DNA from: a virus
DNA: 27,003 nucleotides
Reading direction: 5' to 3' (one strand)
IMG/VR virus record: IMGVR_UViG_3300047552_000377
Coordinates: 1-27,003 of that record
The position numbers and the translations under genes were made by a program. The notes beneath the pieces are model-generated. The model was not told the origin of the DNA, ran no database searches, and saw nothing but the letters and a program-made list of their open reading frames with translations. Below are positions 14,009 to 21,247 of this stretch, piece after piece. Each line of letters opens with the position of its first letter. The stretch's first letter is position 1.

Positions 14009-15007
14009 ATGGCAGGTTTACGGCTGGATCAAATCCAGGGATATAATAAGGACATGTATAAATACGAACGCATCGGTGAAACGGTCAAACAGGCCAAGTA
14101 CCCGATGATTTACAAAGTCAAGACCGAGGGCGTTACCGGGATGGGCGATAAGTTCACCCAGAAGCTCTCTGCCGGTCAGTTGTCGCGTCACACCGTTGAA
14201 GGTCAGACGATTGTTTTCAAATCGCCTGTCAGCGGATGGACTTCACAGGTGGCGTACCAGACCTATTCTGATGGTTTGACGTTTACTTATGAAGCGGTCA
14301 AAGACGCAATCAAGATGAAGAACATGGTGCAGGATTTCGCACAGACCTGGGGCGATGAAGTTCGTCGCGCCAAGGAAACCTGGGCCGCCCGCGCGTTTAA
14401 CAACGGCGGTACGCTCCTGGGTGATGATGTGTTCAACGGATCGTTTGACGGGAATGCTGATGCCAGCGGGAAACTGCTGTATGACGGTAAGCCGCTGTTT
14501 AATATCGTTGGTAACGAGAATACCACGAAGGGTGGCGGTACTTATATTAATTCTAAAGCTACCGCGTATGCGGCTGGTGCTATTCTGCCGTCGCATTTCT
14601 CCACACTGTATAACCTGATGACAGCCACGAACAACCGGGATGAACTGGATCGTCCTACCGAGAACAAACCTGACACCATCGTGTGTAAGCCTGGTGCGGA
14701 TTATGATTCTCTCTGGACTGTTCTGAACAGCGATCAGTTGGCGAACAGCCAGTTGAACGACAAGAACATCCACAAGGGACGTGTCAAGGACATTATCGAA
14801 TGGGACTACATCACAGATGCCGCTTTTTATTTGGGCAAGGCGAAATCTGATCTCATGCTGTTCGAAGAACGCCAGATGCCGGAGATTGATTTCTTCGAGC
14901 ATAAACCGACCAAGGGATACATGGCCTCGATCATGGTACGTTTCGGGACTCATTTCAAGCCTGGCGTGCGTCGGTTGTGGGTGCGTGGTGGTGGTACTTC
15001 TGCTTAA
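14009..15007 (+). CDS. Major capsid protein, HK97-fold type
   Basis: A 332-residue protein with a strong AAGGAG site. Its layout matches HK97-fold capsid proteins of the group with 'FNNG...GK.L......N', a helix, then a predicted-strand region: WAARAFNNGGTLLGDDVFNG (residues about 127-146), LMTATNNRDELDRPTENKPD, VLNSDQLANSQLNDKNIHKG, then IIEWDYITDAAFYLGKAKSD and the C-terminal MASIMVRFGTHFKPGVRRLW. These correspond to spine helix, A-domain and P-domain features. Position after scaffold and decoration genes agrees. The exact subfamily is not resolved from sequence alone. Confidence 0.88.
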   Translation: MAGLRLDQIQGYNKDMYKYERIGETVKQAKYPMIYKVKTEGVTGMGDKFTQKLSAGQLSRHTVEGQTIVFKSPVSGWTSQVAYQTYSDGLTFTYEAVKDAIKMKNMVQDFAQTWGDEVRRAKETWAARAFNNGGTLLGDDVFNGSFDGNADASGKLLYDGKPLFNIVGNENTTKGGGTYINSKATAYAAGAILPSHFSTLYNLMTATNNRDELDRPTENKPDTIVCKPGADYDSLWTVLNSDQLANSQLNDKNIHKGRVKDIIEWDYITDAAFYLGKAKSDLMLFEERQMPEIDFFEHKPTKGYMASIMVRFGTHFKPGVRRLWVRGGGTSA

Positions 15008-15018
15008 AATGGAGAGTT

Positions 15019-15294
15019 ATGGCGAGAATAAAAACTCGTAATGTTGATTTTCCGGCTTGGGGGCTGTCCCCTCTTGGTGGTAATGCACAGGAGGGGACGG
15101 CAACTGGGTTTGCAGCAGTGCGGAATACCGAGATCATGGGTGTTCCGTTAGAGTATGATCCTGTAAGCGGGGAGTATGTGTCCAAGCTGGCCTTGATTGA
15201 GCAGGAAGATAAGCGTCATGCAGAGGCGTTGGCGCAGAAAACAAGGGAAGATGAATCGTTCCGCCAGAGGGCGGGTTTCCGTCGTAGCGTTTAA
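15019..15294 (+). CDS. Hypothetical small head protein (91 aa)
   Basis: ATG 15019 is preceded by GGAGAG and starts 11 bases after the capsid stop; the open frame upstream of it has no ribosome binding site. The 91-residue protein begins MARIKTRNVDFPAWGLSPLG and ends in a charged helix with RQRAGFRRSV. Such short proteins after the capsid gene are often minor head proteins. I recognise no family. Confidence 0.6.
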   Translation: MARIKTRNVDFPAWGLSPLGGNAQEGTATGFAAVRNTEIMGVPLEYDPVSGEYVSKLALIEQEDKRHAEALAQKTREDESFRQRAGFRRSV

Positions 15295-15312
15295 ACATAA
15301 GGAGTGATCGAT

Positions 15313-15543
15313 ATGGCAAGAGGACGCAGAGCGGCACAGGAAGAATTTGAACCGGAATCCGTTGCTGAAGGTGTTTCGCGTGAAACGCCTATCGAGAACC
15401 CTAATGACGCTCCGGCTGAACCTTCCGTTGAGGGGAACTGGATCAAGGCAACGTACGATGAACTCGTACGGTATGAGAATGAAGGTAAATTGATCGGCTA
15501 TAAGCCGGCAACAATGGAAGTTTTATTAAAGGAGAGTCTATGA
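15313..15543 (+). CDS. Hypothetical small head-region protein (76 aa)
   Basis: A 76-residue protein starting MARGRRAAQEEFEP with a TAAGGAG site. Its middle is acidic and Pro-rich, and the C-terminus GNWIKATYDELVRYENEG followed by KLIGYKPATMEVLLKESL looks like a small winged or SHOCT-like module of the kind that ends some phage proteins. Its TGA overlaps the ATG of the next, exported fibre-like gene. Function unknown. Confidence 0.6.
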   Translation: MARGRRAAQEEFEPESVAEGVSRETPIENPNDAPAEPSVEGNWIKATYDELVRYENEGKLIGYKPATMEVLLKESL

Positions 15544-15998
15544 AAAGGTTTATCCTGGCGATTGGCATTCTGCTGATGGTTGGCGGGGTGGCGTTCGCTG
15601 CACAGAAAGTTGGCATGTTTGGAGTTCCGAACAGCTCTGGTACTGGCCCGATGGAGGTTGATTCTGACCGTGCCATTACGGTGGCATCTGATGCGACGTT
15701 GACGGTGAGTGGAACGACCACATTGGATGGTGCTACCACTGTGAATGCCGCATTGAATCCCGATAGTATTGAAGTTGACGGCGAGATTTACGTTGACGGG
15801 TCGATCTATGCCGGAGTGATCGTGGTTGGGAATAGGACTACTCCTGCAAAGTTTGCCGGAGCAACAACTCTTGATCCGTGCGCAACGCTTGGTAGAGGCA
15901 CTATTTTTATCAATGCCACAAAAGGAAATCCATGTTTCTGTAATAATTACGGTGTTGATCTTAGTTTGTATGATGGCACGACTGCTTGCTTCCCGTGA
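15540..15998 (+). CDS. Exported short fibre-like protein
   Basis: A 152-residue protein with a signal peptide (MKRFILAIGILLMVGGVAFA then AQ). The mature part starts with the module AQKVGMFGVPNS, EVDSDRAITVASDATL, shared with the product at 10770, then has EVDGEIYVDGSIYAG, a fibre motif also found in three other proteins here. The C-terminal 50 residues have four cysteines (LDPCATLGRGTIFIN..., CFCNN, CFP), so a disulphide-bonded tip is possible, consistent with export. Coupled to the previous gene by ATGA. Confidence 0.65.
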   Translation: MKRFILAIGILLMVGGVAFAAQKVGMFGVPNSSGTGPMEVDSDRAITVASDATLTVSGTTTLDGATTVNAALNPDSIEVDGEIYVDGSIYAGVIVVGNRTTPAKFAGATTLDPCATLGRGTIFINATKGNPCFCNNYGVDLSLYDGTTACFP

Positions 15999-16006
15999 TA
16001 ATACTT

Positions 16007-16033
16007 GCCGGGGTGAAATTCCCCGGCCTTAAA
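16007..16033 (+). terminator. Hairpin, weak terminator T3
   Basis: GCCGGGG (16007-16013) and CCCCGGC (16021-16027) form a perfect 7-bp stem with a 7-base loop between two fibre-like genes. The following CTTAAATTTT is only partly T-rich, so termination may be partial. Confidence 0.6.
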
Positions 16034-16052
16034 TTTTGATTAAGGAGATCAC

Positions 16053-16523
16053 ATGTTACGCATACCAGTTAAGTTAATCATTGTGGCATGTCTGGCGTTA
16101 GTGTTATCTGGCGCAGCACATGCGGGTTTAATTGGTGGCGCATCGGTGGTCACCAATGGCAGCGATTCAGCAACAATCGCGGTTAATGTCGATCAAATTA
16201 TTTATACCAGTTCGTTTGACATGAACCGATCAGATGTGTTTGGCGTATGGGTTAAAGCCACATCCGTTACCGGGACACCGGCCATCAAGATTGAGTTAGA
16301 GGAAAGTTACCGTAAGCCAACCACGGAAGGTAGTGGAGATACCGCGTGGATGGAGCCAGCAGCCATTTCTGACGTAGTTACTGCCCTGGCTGATGAAACA
16401 GCTCACATTTACCCATTATCGCCCGTTCCCATGCCGTATGGACGTTATAAGATCACCGGAACTGCCGCTAATCCCGCAGATACTACGGTTTCGATTTATA
16501 ATTTCTTCCAAGGAAATAATTAA
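16053..16523 (+). CDS. Exported beta-sandwich structural-like protein
   Basis: A 156-residue protein with a signal peptide (MLRIPVKLIIVACLALVLSG, then AAHA and cleavage before Gly) and a TAAGGAG site. The mature part is beta-rich, with SDVFGVWVKATSVTGTPAIK and YPLSPVPMPYGRYKITGTAA, a pattern seen in small phage surface proteins that describe a single beta-sandwich. It sits between two fibre-like exported proteins, suggesting a shared surface role. The family was not recognised further. Confidence 0.6.
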   Translation: MLRIPVKLIIVACLALVLSGAAHAGLIGGASVVTNGSDSATIAVNVDQIIYTSSFDMNRSDVFGVWVKATSVTGTPAIKIELEESYRKPTTEGSGDTAWMEPAAISDVVTALADETAHIYPLSPVPMPYGRYKITGTAANPADTTVSIYNFFQGNN

Positions 16524-16532
16524 GGAGTTGCC

Positions 16533-18455
16533 ATGAAACGGATACTCGGACTGATATTGATTGTCTTATCCTGTGCTGGATGGAGTTCCGGTTCAACGTG
16601 GTATGGTTCTGGAAGTGGGGCTAGTACCAGCAGCCAATGGGACGACATCACCGGCGGCATAAACTACGCTGACGGCAACGTCGGCATCGGCTCCTCTTCG
16701 CCGAGGGGGAAGTTGGATGTGGATGGGGCTGTATACATTGACGGGTCAATCTACGGAGATTTAAAATCTTTCGTAAGCCATTCTGGCAGATCAATTACTA
16801 TCTTTGCCCATGAAGGTGACAATTTAACTACAAAATACACGGAAGCTATTAGTCATGGAACCAATGATAAAGTTATATTTTCGTTGGCTCCCGGCACATA
16901 TTCTTGGTGTGGTGTTGCGGTTACAACCCCTGTTCATCTTACTGTTAAGGGCGCGGGAAAAGATTCAACTATTATAAGTTGCTCTCAATCAGGGGCAACT
17001 AACGTATTTAATTTTTCTGGTCAAGACGCTAACTCCTATATTGGTATAAGTGATTTGTCTATTTCTGTACCGAGCGCAGATGCCGGCGCAGCCGGTATAT
17101 TCATAGATCAAATTGCTGGAACATCTTTACTCGAAAGTCAAATAAATATAAGTAATGTTCGCATTAATGTTACAGGAACATTTGATACCGACTGCATATC
17201 CATTGTTGACTCTGGTTTTAATGTAGATAACGTCCAATGCGTATCAACCACAACTGGAACTGTGCGTAACGCCCGTGGGATATATCAAAAGATTGCTGGA
17301 AGTTCGGATAGCGACCTTACATCGAGAATATCAAACTCTAGTTTTATGGCTTCTGCCGCTGCCAGTAACTCGTCATATTCCGGCAGGGGCATGATGTTTT
17401 GGTATTCCAATACAAGCCATTCGTTTAATAATACTGTAAAAGTTGAAAATACTATTTCATCTGGTCAATCAACATTGGCTGGTGAAAATGTGGCGTGTTA
17501 TTGTGTCAATGATGACAACGCCTTAACAAATAGCCAGAACTGTTATTACAACAATGTTATATGTGACGGGAGATCGGCTTTCGGTTCGCAACGAGCGTTC
17601 CGCGCAACAGCCGACAATAACGGACTGCTAAACATATACTGGAACAATGTAAAATTATTCGGGACGACTTACCGTACTAATTTGGTGCAAACAAGCGGGA
17701 CAAATACCGTTTTTCGTTCTGATGGCATTATGTTCTTTAAGTCTGTTGAAAACTCAGCGGCTTATTCTCCCGCTATAACCGGGACCAATAGCGTTCTTTT
17801 AGACGGTATTGACTTAATGTCCATCACGGGTGAAACAGGCGGAAGCAATATATTGACTACTGGTACATCCAACTCCGGCGAGGGTGCAGACGTTCTAATC
17901 ACTTCCGGTCTTGGTGGCTCGTCGGTTGGTACTACGGGCGGTTCGACTGCCGGGTCTGGTGGAGATTTTGAACTTACTGGCGGTGCTGGTGGAGCTCAGA
18001 CAAACGCCTCTGGAACTACAAACACAGGTGGCGCGGGTGGGTATTTACAATTAAAAGCCGGTGCGGGCGGTGCCGCCAATTCGGGAAGCTCTACCGATGC
18101 TGGCGGTAATGGTGGAAGCGTTTATTTAGTTCCCGGTGCAGGTGGCGTTGGAACTGATAGCACGGGAACGGCTGGCAACATTTATATCGGAGTAGCAACA
18201 AGCGGGGCCGGTGTTGGCAATATCTCGATGGGTACAACATCGTCGGTGGGTTTAGTTACAATAGGGACTACTTCTCCGAGCAGAACTAGTGTTGACGGAA
18301 CAAATGATCTTATTGTCAAAGACGCCGTTGAGGTTGATGGGAACGTCTACGTTGATGGATCAATTTATAATAGTGGTATCTATGTTGCTAGCGGGAACAC
18401 CGTTTGTTATAACGCAAGCGGTAAATTCTTCTACGTAAATACGAGTTGCCCATGA
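16533..18455 (+). CDS. Exported tailspike-like beta-helix protein
   Basis: A 640-residue protein with a hydrophobic N-terminal signal (MKRILGLILIVLSCAGWSSG). The N-terminal DGNVGIGSSSPRGKLDVDGA and VYIDGSIYGD are fibre motifs. Residues about 70-410 look like a pectate-lyase-type right-handed beta-helix (repeated short strands with Asn, Ser and Gly turns), typical of glycan-binding or depolymerase spikes. A Gly-rich stretch (about 455-545, for example LTGGAGGAQTN) follows, then a C-terminal DGNVYVDGSIYNSG tip with Cys. The beta-helix section looks more AT-rich than its neighbours, suggesting later acquisition. Catalytic residues cannot be picked out. Confidence 0.7.
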   Translation: MKRILGLILIVLSCAGWSSGSTWYGSGSGASTSSQWDDITGGINYADGNVGIGSSSPRGKLDVDGAVYIDGSIYGDLKSFVSHSGRSITIFAHEGDNLTTKYTEAISHGTNDKVIFSLAPGTYSWCGVAVTTPVHLTVKGAGKDSTIISCSQSGATNVFNFSGQDANSYIGISDLSISVPSADAGAAGIFIDQIAGTSLLESQINISNVRINVTGTFDTDCISIVDSGFNVDNVQCVSTTTGTVRNARGIYQKIAGSSDSDLTSRISNSSFMASAAASNSSYSGRGMMFWYSNTSHSFNNTVKVENTISSGQSTLAGENVACYCVNDDNALTNSQNCYYNNVICDGRSAFGSQRAFRATADNNGLLNIYWNNVKLFGTTYRTNLVQTSGTNTVFRSDGIMFFKSVENSAAYSPAITGTNSVLLDGIDLMSITGETGGSNILTTGTSNSGEGADVLITSGLGGSSVGTTGGSTAGSGGDFELTGGAGGAQTNASGTTNTGGAGGYLQLKAGAGGAANSGSSTDAGGNGGSVYLVPGAGGVGTDSTGTAGNIYIGVATSGAGVGNISMGTTSSVGLVTIGTTSPSRTSVDGTNDLIVKDAVEVDGNVYVDGSIYNSGIYVASGNTVCYNASGKFFYVNTSCP

Positions 18456-18550
18456 CCCCCGTCCCCCTAACAGGCAACGCTCAAACCATAACCGAACTGC
18501 GAGAACTGGTTAAACTCCGTCGTTCCGCGATAAAAAGAGATGGTAAATAA
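18452..18550 (+). CDS. 32-residue mini-ORF
   Basis: ATG 18452 overlaps the spike gene stop as ATGA, and its TAA shares a base with the next ATG (TAATG). It encodes MTPVPLTGNAQTITELRELV followed by a basic end. There is no Shine-Dalgarno, so it would depend on coupling. Short helical peptides of the 'ltGnaqTi.ELr.Lv' type do occur in phages. Real but unproven. Confidence 0.4.
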   Translation: MTPVPLTGNAQTITELRELVKLRRSAIKRDGK

Positions 18551-18882
18551 TGGACGAATCAACCGTACAGATACTCCAAGCGATCACAAGGTTAGAAACA
18601 AAGCTTGATGCAAACATGGCTGAAACATCTCTGCTGAGATCACGGTATCACGAGCTTGGAGGCGTTCTCCACCGGCATGAGTTACAGCTATCAGATAGGT
18701 CATGTCAGACGCATACGGAGAAGATCAAGGAGATGTCTTCTGATATTGTATGGCTTAAGACGGTTAGCTGGTCTGCGGCTGGTGGCGTTGCGGTGTTGCT
18801 GTGGGTAATAATCTATGGGGTTCCGATGATGCACAAGACTCATGCTGACGTGTCTGCGGCACAAACTGGAGTTGATAAATAA
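18550..18882 (+). CDS. Coiled-coil plus TM protein, XhlA-like candidate holin helper
   Basis: A 110-residue protein with an N-terminal amphipathic helix (ILQAITRLETKLDANMAETS), a linker, KIKEMSSDIVWLKTVSW, then one transmembrane segment (about residues 75-93, SAAGGVAVLLWVIIYGVPMM) and a short tail. This coiled-coil then TM layout is shared by XhlA-type lysis accessory proteins and similar phage membrane proteins. It starts a cluster of small membrane proteins. No endolysin is recognisable nearby, so a lysis role is a guess. Confidence 0.55.
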   Translation: MDESTVQILQAITRLETKLDANMAETSLLRSRYHELGGVLHRHELQLSDRSCQTHTEKIKEMSSDIVWLKTVSWSAAGGVAVLLWVIIYGVPMMHKTHADVSAAQTGVDK

Positions 18883-19073
18883 TGCCGTCACCATTCAAAG
18901 CCAAGCGTCAATCTCCAGAGTTCTACGTCGAACAGGCTATCCGTAGCCTTGGTGGACAGACTGAGAACTACGTTGTCAACTCGTATCTTGAAGCGGCCTT
19001 GTTGGCTATGAAAGGGAAAAATGCTCGTAGGAAAAAGACACAAGATAATCCCGCAGCTCGAGAAACTTTATAA
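18882..19073 (+). CDS. Hypothetical small basic protein (63 aa)
   Basis: A 63-residue basic protein starting MPSPFKAKRQSPEFYVEQAI. GGAG lies 10 bases upstream and the start overlaps the previous TAA. The sequence YVVNSYLEAALLAMKGKNAR forms one helix. The end overlaps the next gene by 53 bases in another frame. Function unknown. Confidence 0.5.
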   Translation: MPSPFKAKRQSPEFYVEQAIRSLGGQTENYVVNSYLEAALLAMKGKNARRKKTQDNPAARETL

Positions 19074-19209
19074 CCTTTTGCGTGATATCGAGGAAATGGC
19101 TGACGGGATGAATCTGGTTAATTATGGCGGGCGGGCGCAGTCGATACGGGTTAAGGCGCAGGATGCTTTGGGTGAGATTAATCGTGTGGTTACGGAGGAT
19201 GCGAAATGA
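19021..19209 (+). CDS. Hypothetical helical protein (62 aa)
   Basis: ATG 19021 has AAAGGGA just upstream, supporting this start despite a 53-base overlap with the previous gene. The 62-residue product is helical (KIIPQLEKLYNLLRDIEEMA, VKAQDALGEINRVVTEDAK). Its TGA overlaps the next ATG as ATGA. A start nearer 19096 would avoid the overlap but has a worse site. Function unknown. Confidence 0.5.
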   Translation: MLVGKRHKIIPQLEKLYNLLRDIEEMADGMNLVNYGGRAQSIRVKAQDALGEINRVVTEDAK

Positions 19210-19436
19210 ACTGGCAGAAACTCCTTAGTGGGCAATGGATTATCACAGTTCTAACGTGCCTTACTTACTGTCTGGTGGTTATCGTGACAACTGCTTATTA
19301 CATCCGTCATGCCACACCGGATAAACTGGAAGGCTTTGCCATGGGGCTAGTGATGGGGTTCTCGTCATTGGCAGGGATTGTTTATAAGTCGTACTTTGAA
19401 AGGTCAAGACCAACAGGGGGAACAGATGCGAAATAA
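19206..19436 (+). CDS. Small two-TM membrane protein, holin-like
   Basis: A 76-residue protein with two predicted transmembrane segments (about residues 11-32 and 44-60) joined by a short polar loop HATPDKLEGF and a charged C-terminus SYFERSRPTGGTDAK. GGAGG lies 8 bases upstream. Size and topology fit class II holins, but many phage membrane proteins look alike, and no endolysin is seen in the window. Confidence 0.5.
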   Translation: MNWQKLLSGQWIITVLTCLTYCLVVIVTTAYYIRHATPDKLEGFAMGLVMGFSSLAGIVYKSYFERSRPTGGTDAK

Positions 19437-19815
19437 TATCGTTCTGGCAGTTATCGCGGCGTTGATGATGTTGACGGGGAGTGCGAAGGCGGATGTTATT
19501 CAAGACGGTAAGGATTTCGTGAATACCGTGAAGCCGAATGTCGGGTACATCTATGACTTCGTGAACCATGAGGGCGTCCAGTTTTACAGCCGGAATATCA
19601 TCGAGAAAGGGGCGTTTAGTGTCCCGTTTGGGTACACATCGACCGATGGGCTGGCTGTTGGCGCGGCGTACAAGGTTGGGCCTGTATCGCCCGTTCTGGC
19701 GGTCGGCATGAGGGACATTCGCAACATCGTTGAAAAGCCGTCCTCGCTTACTGTGGATAACTTTGGGGTGTATGCCGGTATAAACTTCAAGATCGAGTTC
19801 GGTGCGGCTAAATAA
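19426..19815 (+). CDS. Exported small outer-membrane-barrel-like protein
   Basis: A 129-residue protein with a signal peptide (MRNNIVLAVIAALMMLTGSA then KA, cleavage before Asp) and a GGGGGAA site. The mature part alternates hydrophobic and polar residues and ends with strands GLAVGAAYKVGPVSPVLAVG and NFGVYAGINFKIEF, with Phe close to the C-terminus, as in small outer-membrane beta-barrels. A phage product in the host envelope could alter receptors or block superinfection, as Lom- and Cor-type proteins do, but no homology to those is claimed. It could also be a soluble periplasmic protein. Confidence 0.55.
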   Translation: MRNNIVLAVIAALMMLTGSAKADVIQDGKDFVNTVKPNVGYIYDFVNHEGVQFYSRNIIEKGAFSVPFGYTSTDGLAVGAAYKVGPVSPVLAVGMRDIRNIVEKPSSLTVDNFGVYAGINFKIEFGAAK

Positions 19816-19845
19816 ATGAACTGGAAACAAGCGCAGGGGAAACCT

Positions 19846-20124
19846 ATGGCAGAAGAATCCAAGATCAGAAAAGGCATGTCTTGGGCGAGTTTGCTGGCCA
19901 TTCTCATGGGTGTAGGGATTATTGCTTATCTGACATGGCAGTCAACAAAAAAGACCGATACGACAAATTATGCCAAGGGTTCGGACCATACGGAAACCAA
20001 TATTACCGTGGCTCCGGTTGAGCATAATTACCCGTTGGCACTACCACGTTGCGGCCGGCTGTTTAGCATTGACCCGAATTGGGCGGCCAGTCTAACCAAG
20101 GAACAACCAAAGGCTAAAAAATGA
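19846..20124 (+). CDS. Single-TM protein with periplasmic-type tail
   Basis: I prefer ATG 19846 because AGGGGA lies 5 bases upstream; ATG 19816, directly after the previous stop, would add 10 residues. The 92-residue protein has a positively charged start, one TM segment (SWASLLAILMGVGIIAYLTW), then a polar tail with one Cys (LPRCGRLFS). N-in, tail-out topology resembles inner-membrane spanin subunits, but there is no overlapping lipoprotein partner, so this is only a hint. Confidence 0.55.
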   Translation: MAEESKIRKGMSWASLLAILMGVGIIAYLTWQSTKKTDTTNYAKGSDHTETNITVAPVEHNYPLALPRCGRLFSIDPNWAASLTKEQPKAKK

Positions 20125-20570
20125 TCTTCCTAGCCAGTGCCATCTCCGCCTGTTTGTACCGTGTGGGGGGTGCCTCAAAGGACGAAATCCCATTCGCCAA
20201 TAGCCAATACCGCGACATCGGCTGCCCGGTTATCGTATTTGGGTATCTTCTGACCTTGGGCGTCACTTGGTATCTGGCTCTAGTCGTTGGTCTGGCTGTG
20301 TGTGGGTTGATTCGGACGTATTGGGACTTCATCACAGGGGATGATAATCTTTGGCTTCACGGGGCCGGAATTGGCCTATGCATGACTCCTCTGTGTTGGG
20401 ATGGCGTATCGTGGATGGGTGTTCTGGCTTATACCGCTATTCTGTCCGTGACCATTGGCGGCCTTAACACGCTCTGCACGCGTGTTACGGTGCCTGGCGC
20501 TGTATGGATCGAGGAACTGTTCAGGGGCGCGGTCCTAATTGCGGCAATTCCTGTAATATTTTGGGGGTAA
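20121..20570 (+). CDS. Multi-pass phage membrane protein (149 aa)
   Basis: A 149-residue protein with about four to five hydrophobic segments. The N-terminal half ACLYRVGGASKDEIPFANSQ, then YRDIGCPVIV, matches a type of uncharacterised phage membrane protein with 'LYRlGG....pf...yRDiGCP'. The start overlaps the previous gene as ATGA. Conserved polar residues in a membrane setting suggest an enzyme or channel, but none is known. It closes the run of membrane proteins before the adaptor gene. Confidence 0.6.
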   Translation: MIFLASAISACLYRVGGASKDEIPFANSQYRDIGCPVIVFGYLLTLGVTWYLALVVGLAVCGLIRTYWDFITGDDNLWLHGAGIGLCMTPLCWDGVSWMGVLAYTAILSVTIGGLNTLCTRVTVPGAVWIEELFRGAVLIAAIPVIFWG

Positions 20571-20572
20571 TT

Positions 20573-21247
20573 ATGACGCTTGGAGATTTCATAAACCGCA
20601 TTAAGATGGCCGTTCCGAACATGGGTGAAACCGGCGTTACCGATCCATATCTGGTAACTCTATTTAATCAAGGCGTGAATGAAGTCAATCTAATAACAAA
20701 GGTTTATTCCGGTTACACTGATTTTGACATTGAAGCCAACAAACGGATTTATAATCTGTCCGTGTCGGTCCCGTCATATCTTGGCACGGATAAGCGAGGA
20801 TTATTTTTTCTGCTTGGCACGGAATGGCAGAAAATTGATCCAAAGACCGAGGCGTATCTATCAGAGAATTTTCAAGATTATCTCAATGCCGGGTCCACGG
20901 AACAGCCAAATTTCTACTGGATCAATGGGGATGAGCTTGGGTTCTACCCGGCCCCGAGTACGTCCCAGGTTGCTGGTGCTAGGCTGTATCATCTGAAAAA
21001 AGGCACTGCTATGGGGTCAAATGACCAATACCCGTTTACCGGGTCAACGACCGAGATAACAGTATTTTCTGCCTTGGATGATGCCATTATCGATTGGGTG
21101 AATTGGAAGCTAAAACCGGCTTATGGCGCGGTGACTGACACGGATCTCGGGTATCGTCGTTTTTTAGAGTCTTGCCGCAAGGGTGCTATGCAGATTAAAC
21201 GGCGCAGGGATCTAACAAACAGCAATCTTACCGGGATAAGGACATGA
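20573..21247 (+). CDS. Tail adaptor (head-tail connector) protein
   Basis: ATG 20573 has GGGGG 5 bases upstream; the open frame continues upstream without a site. The 224-residue protein starts TLGDFINRIKMAVPNMG, has VTDPYLVTLFNQGVNEVNLI, then a beta part with GSTEQPNFYWINGDELGFYP and ends in Arg-rich helix. This is the pattern of podovirus adaptor proteins that bind below the portal ('ll...N.a..ei...t' then '.P..y...g..l.f.P.p'). It is coupled to the tail hub gene by an ATGA overlap, as expected for sequential tail assembly. Confidence 0.75.
   Translation: MTLGDFINRIKMAVPNMGETGVTDPYLVTLFNQGVNEVNLITKVYSGYTDFDIEANKRIYNLSVSVPSYLGTDKRGLFFLLGTEWQKIDPKTEAYLSENFQDYLNAGSTEQPNFYWINGDELGFYPAPSTSQVAGARLYHLKKGTAMGSNDQYPFTGSTTEITVFSALDDAIIDWVNWKLKPAYGAVTDTDLGYRRFLESCRKGAMQIKRRRDLTNSNLTGIRT

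Noticed and set aside
14243-14953. 236-codon ORF on the minus strand
   Set aside because: It lies entirely inside the capsid gene, has no ribosome binding site or coding-like motifs, and no minus-strand gene is supported elsewhere in the window.
16533-16600. Lipoprotein signal in the spike
   Set aside because: A Cys follows the hydrophobic core (VLSC), but Leu at the -2 position does not fit the usual lipobox, so an ordinary or ambiguous signal is safer.
16533-18455. Diversity-generating retroelement target in the spike
   Set aside because: No reverse transcriptase or template repeat is visible and the Gly-rich repeats are not adenine-biased copies of another segment.
18550-20570. Two-component spanin pair
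   Set aside because: A single-TM protein is present, but no overlapping or adjacent small lipoprotein with a convincing lipobox was found.
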